From an uncultured Candidatus Melainabacteria bacterium (GTDB lineage Bacteria > Cyanobacteriota > Vampirovibrionia > Gastranaerophilales > Gastranaerophilaceae), in NCBI GenBank assembly GCA_937891325.1, contig CALAFU010000059.1, forward strand, positions 1-17,209: a stretch of DNA of 17,209 nucleotides, in the 5' to 3' direction. Both the position numbers and the translations under genes were made by a program. Below are positions 13,795-17,209 of this stretch, piece by piece. The first letter of the stretch is position 1. Every line of letters begins with the position of its first letter. The notes under the pieces were generated by a model. That model saw only the letters and a list, made by a program, of their open reading frames with translations, searched no databases and had not been told where the DNA came from.

Positions 13795-16182
13795 ATGAAA
13801 AGAATTGTAAGTGCTATGCTTTGTGGCTTATTTATGCTTCAAATGCTTTGTATTGGCACTTTCGGACAAGCAGCTAACGCTCAACAAGTCGTTAGAATTG
13901 CTTTCATTTTTGATGGTAAATCGCCTGCAAATGATTATTTCTTGAAACAGTTCAAGACTTCAATCCAAAAATCAATGGATAAGGGAACAACAGTTCAATT
14001 CCCTACAAACTTGGTTTATGTTGCAGATTGGACAGAAAAAGGAGTAAAAGCAAAATGTAACCAAGCGTTGTCTTCAAACGCTACAACAGTTGTTGCATTA
14101 GGCTATTTATCTTCTAAATATATGTCAACATTAAAAAACAAAAGAAAAATGGTTGTGACTATTGACCAATACGGTTTGAGAGATTTCGGTACAGGAATGT
14201 TCTCACCTGTTGCTCAATTTACACAAAAATTAGAGTTATTCCACAGATTAACTCATTTCAAAAAAGTTGCAGTTCTTATGAACGAAAACTACTATAAAAC
14301 TAGAAAAGATTGGAATTCATACTTAACTAGCAAATTGAAAGACAAATCTATCAAATTAATGGTAGTTCCGGTTGGTAAAAGTGTAGATACTGTAATGGCT
14401 AAAATTCCTGCTGATGTAGATGCAGCATTGATTTTACCTCAATTCACATTAACAATGGAACAAGTTGGCGATATGTGCAACAAGTTAACTGATAGAAAAA
14501 TTATGACTTTCTCTGTTTTAGGTGAAAGCGATGTTAACGTAGGTTGTATGTTGGGTTCTGGTGCATTAGATATGGATAGAAAAATCTCTAATGCAATGTC
14601 TTTCAACATTAAAAGTGTTTTAGACGGTAAAAAAGTTCCAACAGAAAAAGTTATGTTTATGGAAGATGAAATTCTTTACGTAAACATGGATACTTGCGAA
14701 AAGATTGGTTATGAACCACATTTAAGATTATTAAACAGTGCTAAAGTTATTACACACAAAAAAGCTCCTGTTTATGACTTATCAACAGTATTCAACAAAT
14801 TAGATGAACAAAACTTGGACATCGAACAAAAATCACACTTAGTTAAAGCTGCTAAAAAAGCTGCTTGGGCTGCTAGATTAAAATACTTACCAACTGCGAC
14901 AGTAAACTTAGGTTGGCAAGCATACGATAACAACTACGCTGAATCAGCTGCATTGTTAATTCCAGAAAAAACAGGTGTTTTCGGAATCAGCGTTGACCAA
15001 GTTATCTACTCACCAGCATTGGTAACAAACATCTTAATTAAAAACAAAAAAGTTAAATTCGATAAAGCTGAATACAAAATTACTGAACAAAATATGGGTA
15101 TAGATATTGCTAACCTTTATATTGATACATTAATTTTGAGAAACCAAATTGGTGTTCAACAAGAATACGTTAAAGAAGCTCGCGAAAACTTAGCAATCGC
15201 TAGAGTTCGTGCAAAAATGGGCTTCTGCGGTAACGAAGAAGTTATGCGTTGGGCAAGCCAATTGAGCATTTCTGAACAAAAATTGTTAGAAATGACAGCT
15301 GATTACAAAAACGTTAAAGTTGCTATCAGCAAATTCTTAAACGAAAAACAAAATGCAAACTTTGAGTTAAAAGACTTGAAAGCCAATGACCCTGCGTTCT
15401 ACACATCAGAATTGAACATTCTTGATTATGTAAGAACTCCTCGTGCATTAGAACAATTTACTCAAATGCTTGTAGATGAAGCATACAACGCAGCTCCAGA
15501 ATTGGTTAAATTGAGAACTGCAATCGCAATGAAGAAAAACGAACGTTCGATGTATGTTCAAAAATTCGTATTGCCAGATGCAAAAATCTCTTACCAATAT
15601 CAAACATTAATGGGTAGAGAATTTGCTAAGGACAGTGCAACTATTGGACCTATAAGAGCTTTAGGTGGAGCGTCTTTGCCTTTAAGTTATGACACATTAC
15701 GTTCAAATGCTTCATACTCTAAGTTTGGTATCTTCGCTCAATGGAAACCAATCGAGGGTGGTACAAAGATTGCTGAAATTCAACGTATCAACGAAGAAAT
15801 TAAGCAATTAAACACTCAAGAAATGGCAGTAAAAACTACTCTTGAAGAACATATCAGACAAGTTGTAAACAAAGCACTTTCTTGCTACTTTAGTATCGAA
15901 AAAGACTACAAAGCTATGTTTGCAGCTAAAGAAAACTACGAAAAAGTAAAAGCTGACTACTTACAAAATAAAGTTCAAATCGCTCAAGTACTTGATGCTC
16001 AAAAAACTTATTTTGACTCAAAAGCAGCAGCCGCTAATGCACAAAACGACTTCTTCAAACAACTTGTTTGGGTACAAAGAGGTATCTGTTCTGTAAACTG
16101 GACAAAAGCTGATCCAAGTGCAAAAGATTGGATTAAGAGAGTTAAGACAGAACTTGTTGCATTACCTGACATTCAATTATAG
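13795..16182 (+). CDS. Fusion of ABC_sub_bind-type binding domain and TolC-like outer-membrane factor
   Basis: A 795-residue exported protein. Residues 1-29 are a signal peptide (hydrophobic core, then AANA). About 32-322 resembles ABC_sub_bind periplasmic binding domains: VRIAFIFDG (33-41), VVALGYLSSKYM (99-110), ALILPQFTLTMEQ (211-223), KIMTFSVLGESDVNVGCMLG (235-254) and a closing segment with NMDTCEKIGYEP and LRLLNSAKVI (310-319). About 330-775 looks like a TolC family protein with two repeats. Each repeat has a helix running into a strand at a proline (RLKYLPTATVNL, 361-372; KFVLPDAKISYQY, 590-602) and long coiled helices, including ENLAIARVRAKMG (464-476) and KVKADYLQNKVQIAQVLDAQ (717-736). 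It is monocistronic, divergent from the M29 gene, and ends at a strong terminator. Joined domains in one chain are the notable feature; function is unknown, possibly ligand capture coupled to export. Confidence 0.85.
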   Translation: MKRIVSAMLCGLFMLQMLCIGTFGQAANAQQVVRIAFIFDGKSPANDYFLKQFKTSIQKSMDKGTTVQFPTNLVYVADWTEKGVKAKCNQALSSNATTVVALGYLSSKYMSTLKNKRKMVVTIDQYGLRDFGTGMFSPVAQFTQKLELFHRLTHFKKVAVLMNENYYKTRKDWNSYLTSKLKDKSIKLMVVPVGKSVDTVMAKIPADVDAALILPQFTLTMEQVGDMCNKLTDRKIMTFSVLGESDVNVGCMLGSGALDMDRKISNAMSFNIKSVLDGKKVPTEKVMFMEDEILYVNMDTCEKIGYEPHLRLLNSAKVITHKKAPVYDLSTVFNKLDEQNLDIEQKSHLVKAAKKAAWAARLKYLPTATVNLGWQAYDNNYAESAALLIPEKTGVFGISVDQVIYSPALVTNILIKNKKVKFDKAEYKITEQNMGIDIANLYIDTLILRNQIGVQQEYVKEARENLAIARVRAKMGFCGNEEVMRWASQLSISEQKLLEMTADYKNVKVAISKFLNEKQNANFELKDLKANDPAFYTSELNILDYVRTPRALEQFTQMLVDEAYNAAPELVKLRTAIAMKKNERSMYVQKFVLPDAKISYQYQTLMGREFAKDSATIGPIRALGGASLPLSYDTLRSNASYSKFGIFAQWKPIEGGTKIAEIQRINEEIKQLNTQEMAVKTTLEEHIRQVVNKALSCYFSIEKDYKAMFAAKENYEKVKADYLQNKVQIAQVLDAQKTYFDSKAAAANAQNDFFKQLVWVQRGICSVNWTKADPSAKDWIKRVKTELVALPDIQL

Positions 16183-16205
16183 TGTGCATAACAACTTAAC
16201 TATAT

Positions 16206-16236
16206 AATAGGGTGAAAATATTCACCCTATTTTTTT
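16206..16236 (+). terminator. Intrinsic terminator of the fusion gene
   Basis: An 11-bp perfect stem (16206-16216 with 16221-16231, AATA loop, core AGGGTGAA/TTCACCCT) is followed by a T-run to 16236. It starts 23 nt after the stop codon, a textbook plus-strand terminator. Confidence 0.92.
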
Positions 16237-16238
16237 GC

Positions 16239-16265
16239 AAAAAAAAAGCGAATCAAATGATTCGC
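16239..16265 (-). terminator. Intrinsic terminator of the EF-hand gene
   Basis: An 8-bp stem (GCGAATCA 16248-16255, TGATTCGC 16258-16265, loop AA) is followed on the minus strand by a nine-base T-run (16239-16247). It serves the gene at 16334-16897 and lies immediately beside the plus-strand terminator, so each convergent gene has its own. Confidence 0.88.
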
Positions 16266-16333
16266 CGCTAAATATGGATAGTAATAAGATTAATTTAATA
16301 AGGGATATGTGTTAGGGATAAATTGTTTGTGTT

Positions 16334-16897
16334 TTATAACATTAAATCTATTGCTTCATCAAGAACATTGCTTGCGCTGTCTTGAGTGTAACCTGAATTT
16401 TGCATTTGGAAGTAGGCAAGCATTTCTTGAGTTGTTACTGTGCCGTCACCATTCAAATCCATTGGATCGTTTTCATCTTCGCTATCTTCGTCATCTTCGC
16501 CACCACCAGTGCCTCCGCCTCCTGACGGTTGAGAATTTGCTACGCTTTCTGATGATGAAGTACCTGTGTTTATATCACCGTAGTCAGAAATTGATTCAAC
16601 GGCGTTTAAACTATCAACATCTAAACCGTCAATATCCATTCCTGAAGGTGGACCAAATTGAGCGTTTGAAGTATCGCCAAGAGGAGAAGTTATACCAGCC
16701 TGTTGGTCTGCAATTTTTTCCATATTGGCATTTATTTCGTCAATAATTTGCCCAAAGACGTCTTCTGCCGAAGAACTTTCTTCATCTTTGTCTGTCTTTG
16801 ATGTTTTTTGATATGCCTCTAAGGTATTGATGTCTCCAATGTATTTAAGCATCATTGAATCATCACCATTGCCTAGTGAACCTAAACCAGCGACCAT
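16334..16897 (-). CDS. Acidic protein with one canonical EF-hand
   Basis: A 187-residue protein of unknown function. It has no signal peptide or membrane helix. The N-terminus (1-30, LKYIGDINTLEAYQK) is followed by a charged helix-like region (about 44-67), a polar low-complexity stretch and a Gly/Ser then Asp/Glu-rich linker (about 122-146). Residues 147-158, DLNGDGTVTTQE, form a canonical 12-residue EF-hand loop with D1, N3, D5, G6, V8 and E12, so it should bind calcium. A short helix follows (MLAYFQMQ), then a C-terminal helix (SASNVLDEAIDLML). A TCCTCTC complement (GAGAGGA on the coding strand, 16905-16911) supports the start. Dockerin-like pairing is not possible with a single loop. Confidence 0.85.
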   Translation of the reverse strand: MVAGLGSLGNGDDSMMLKYIGDINTLEAYQKTSKTDKDEESSSAEDVFGQIIDEINANMEKIADQQAGITSPLGDTSNAQFGPPSGMDIDGLDVDSLNAVESISDYGDINTGTSSSESVANSQPSGGGGTGGGEDDEDSEDENDPMDLNGDGTVTTQEMLAYFQMQNSGYTQDSASNVLDEAIDLML

Positions 16898-16958
16898 TAT
16901 AATTTCCTCTCAAAAGTCTATTTATATTCGGGGTAAACTTATCTCGTTTACATGGATA

Positions 16959-17071
16959 TTCTTTCATCTTTTAGTTCAAATCGCAATCCTTTACATGGTT
17001 GAGATTTTGTTAAAAAGCATGCCAAAACCCATGCTACGCATGGGTTTTGGCATGCTTGAAAGATGAAAGAA
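16959..17071. repeat. Nested inverted repeat with perfect 20-bp central hairpin
   Basis: The inner stem pairs 17015-17034 with 17038-17057 perfectly across a TAC loop (core GCATGCCAAAACCCATGC). The outer arms TTCTTTCATCTTT (16959-16971) and AAAGATGAAAGAA (17059-17071) are also perfect. On the minus strand the inner hairpin is followed by a short T-run (17012-17016), so it may terminate a minus-strand RNA coming from the right. Confidence 0.75.
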
Positions 17072-17097
17072 AATATATCGTGCTGAACTTGTTTAGA

Positions 17098-17136
17098 GTC
17101 GATAAGTCAATAAGGGTTAAGTCGTTAAGTCGAACT
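17098..17136. repeat. Degenerate tandem repeat, period 8 (tract A)
   Basis: Successive units are GTCGATAA, GTCAATAA, GGGTTAA (7 nt), GTCGTTAA and GTCGAACT, consensus GTCGWTAA. The stretch is non-coding. Confidence 0.6.
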
Positions 17137-17174
17137 ATGATTAAAAAATCATTTTAATTATAAATGAACTTATC

Positions 17175-17206
17175 GTCTTACTGTCTTAAAGCCTTAAAGT
17201 CTATTG
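17175..17206. repeat. Degenerate tandem repeat, period 8 (tract B)
   Basis: Units GTCTTACT, GTCTTAAA, GCCTTAAA and GTCTATTG share period and GTC-start with tract A. The tract may continue beyond the window edge. Confidence 0.5.
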
Positions 17207-17209
17207 ATA

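Larger units (their letters stand above)
16898..17209. other. Gene-free stretch with nested inverted and short tandem repeats
   Basis: No supportable open reading frame was found on either strand. The stretch contains the promoter and ribosome site of the EF-hand gene, a nested inverted repeat (16959-17071), and two tracts of 8-bp repeats (17098-17136 and 17175-17206) separated by a small hairpin (ATGATT 17137-17142, AATCAT 17147-17152). Confidence 0.6.

Noticed and set aside
17015..17057. Hairpin as a tRNA or other structured RNA gene
   Set aside because: A perfect simple stem with a 3-nt loop has none of the tRNA arms or conserved positions.
17098..17206. CRISPR-like array
   Set aside because: The repeats are 8 bp and contiguous, with no spacers and no cas genes nearby.

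Overview
The window is AT-rich chromosomal DNA from a Gram-negative-type bacterium, with signal peptides, a TonB/ExbB/ExbD system and a TolC-like outer-membrane factor. My best guess is a non-photosynthetic relative of Cyanobacteria (Gastranaerophilales/Vampirovibrionia, 'Melainabacteria'). The grounds are low GC, a SulP transporter that closely resembles cyanobacterial BicA, and the gene mix. This is inference, not proof. No tRNA, rRNA, CRISPR array, transposase or phage gene was seen.

Layout. (1) 1-1522: phosphoglycerate kinase on the minus strand, with a GC-rich terminator at 79-107 and a promoter region shared with the next gene. (2) 1523-6643, all plus strand: a uridine-kinase-like P-loop kinase; two secreted proteins with the same motif order, resembling the VirB10/TrbI C-terminal fold; then tonB-exbB-exbD-exbD, closed by a bidirectional terminator. 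(3) 6714-8973: a divergent pair, a BicA-like SulP transporter with a STAS domain and a beta-carbonic anhydrase, probably a bicarbonate/CO2 module. (4) 9032-11691: typA/bipA followed 11 nt later by an EamA-type transporter, closed by a 17-bp hairpin terminator. (5) 11777-13561, minus strand: a long M29 aminopeptidase-like protein whose N-terminal domain appears to be partly duplicated. (6) 13795-16182: a 795-residue exported protein joining an ABC_sub_bind-type solute-binding domain to a TolC-like outer-membrane domain. Two separate terminators follow it. (7) 16334-16897, minus strand: an acidic protein with one EF-hand. (8) 16898-17209: non-coding, with a perfect 20-bp hairpin inside a wider inverted repeat and two tracts of 8-bp tandem repeats.

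How the genes work together. The 2411-6643 block looks like a cell-envelope machine: ExbB and two ExbDs energise a TonB/TolA-like periplasmic rod, and the two secreted proteins are plausible partners. The SulP/carbonic anhydrase pair would import and interconvert inorganic carbon. The binding-domain/TolC fusion is the most unusual single gene; it could couple periplasmic ligand sensing or capture to an outer-membrane channel. pgk, udk and typA are housekeeping genes.
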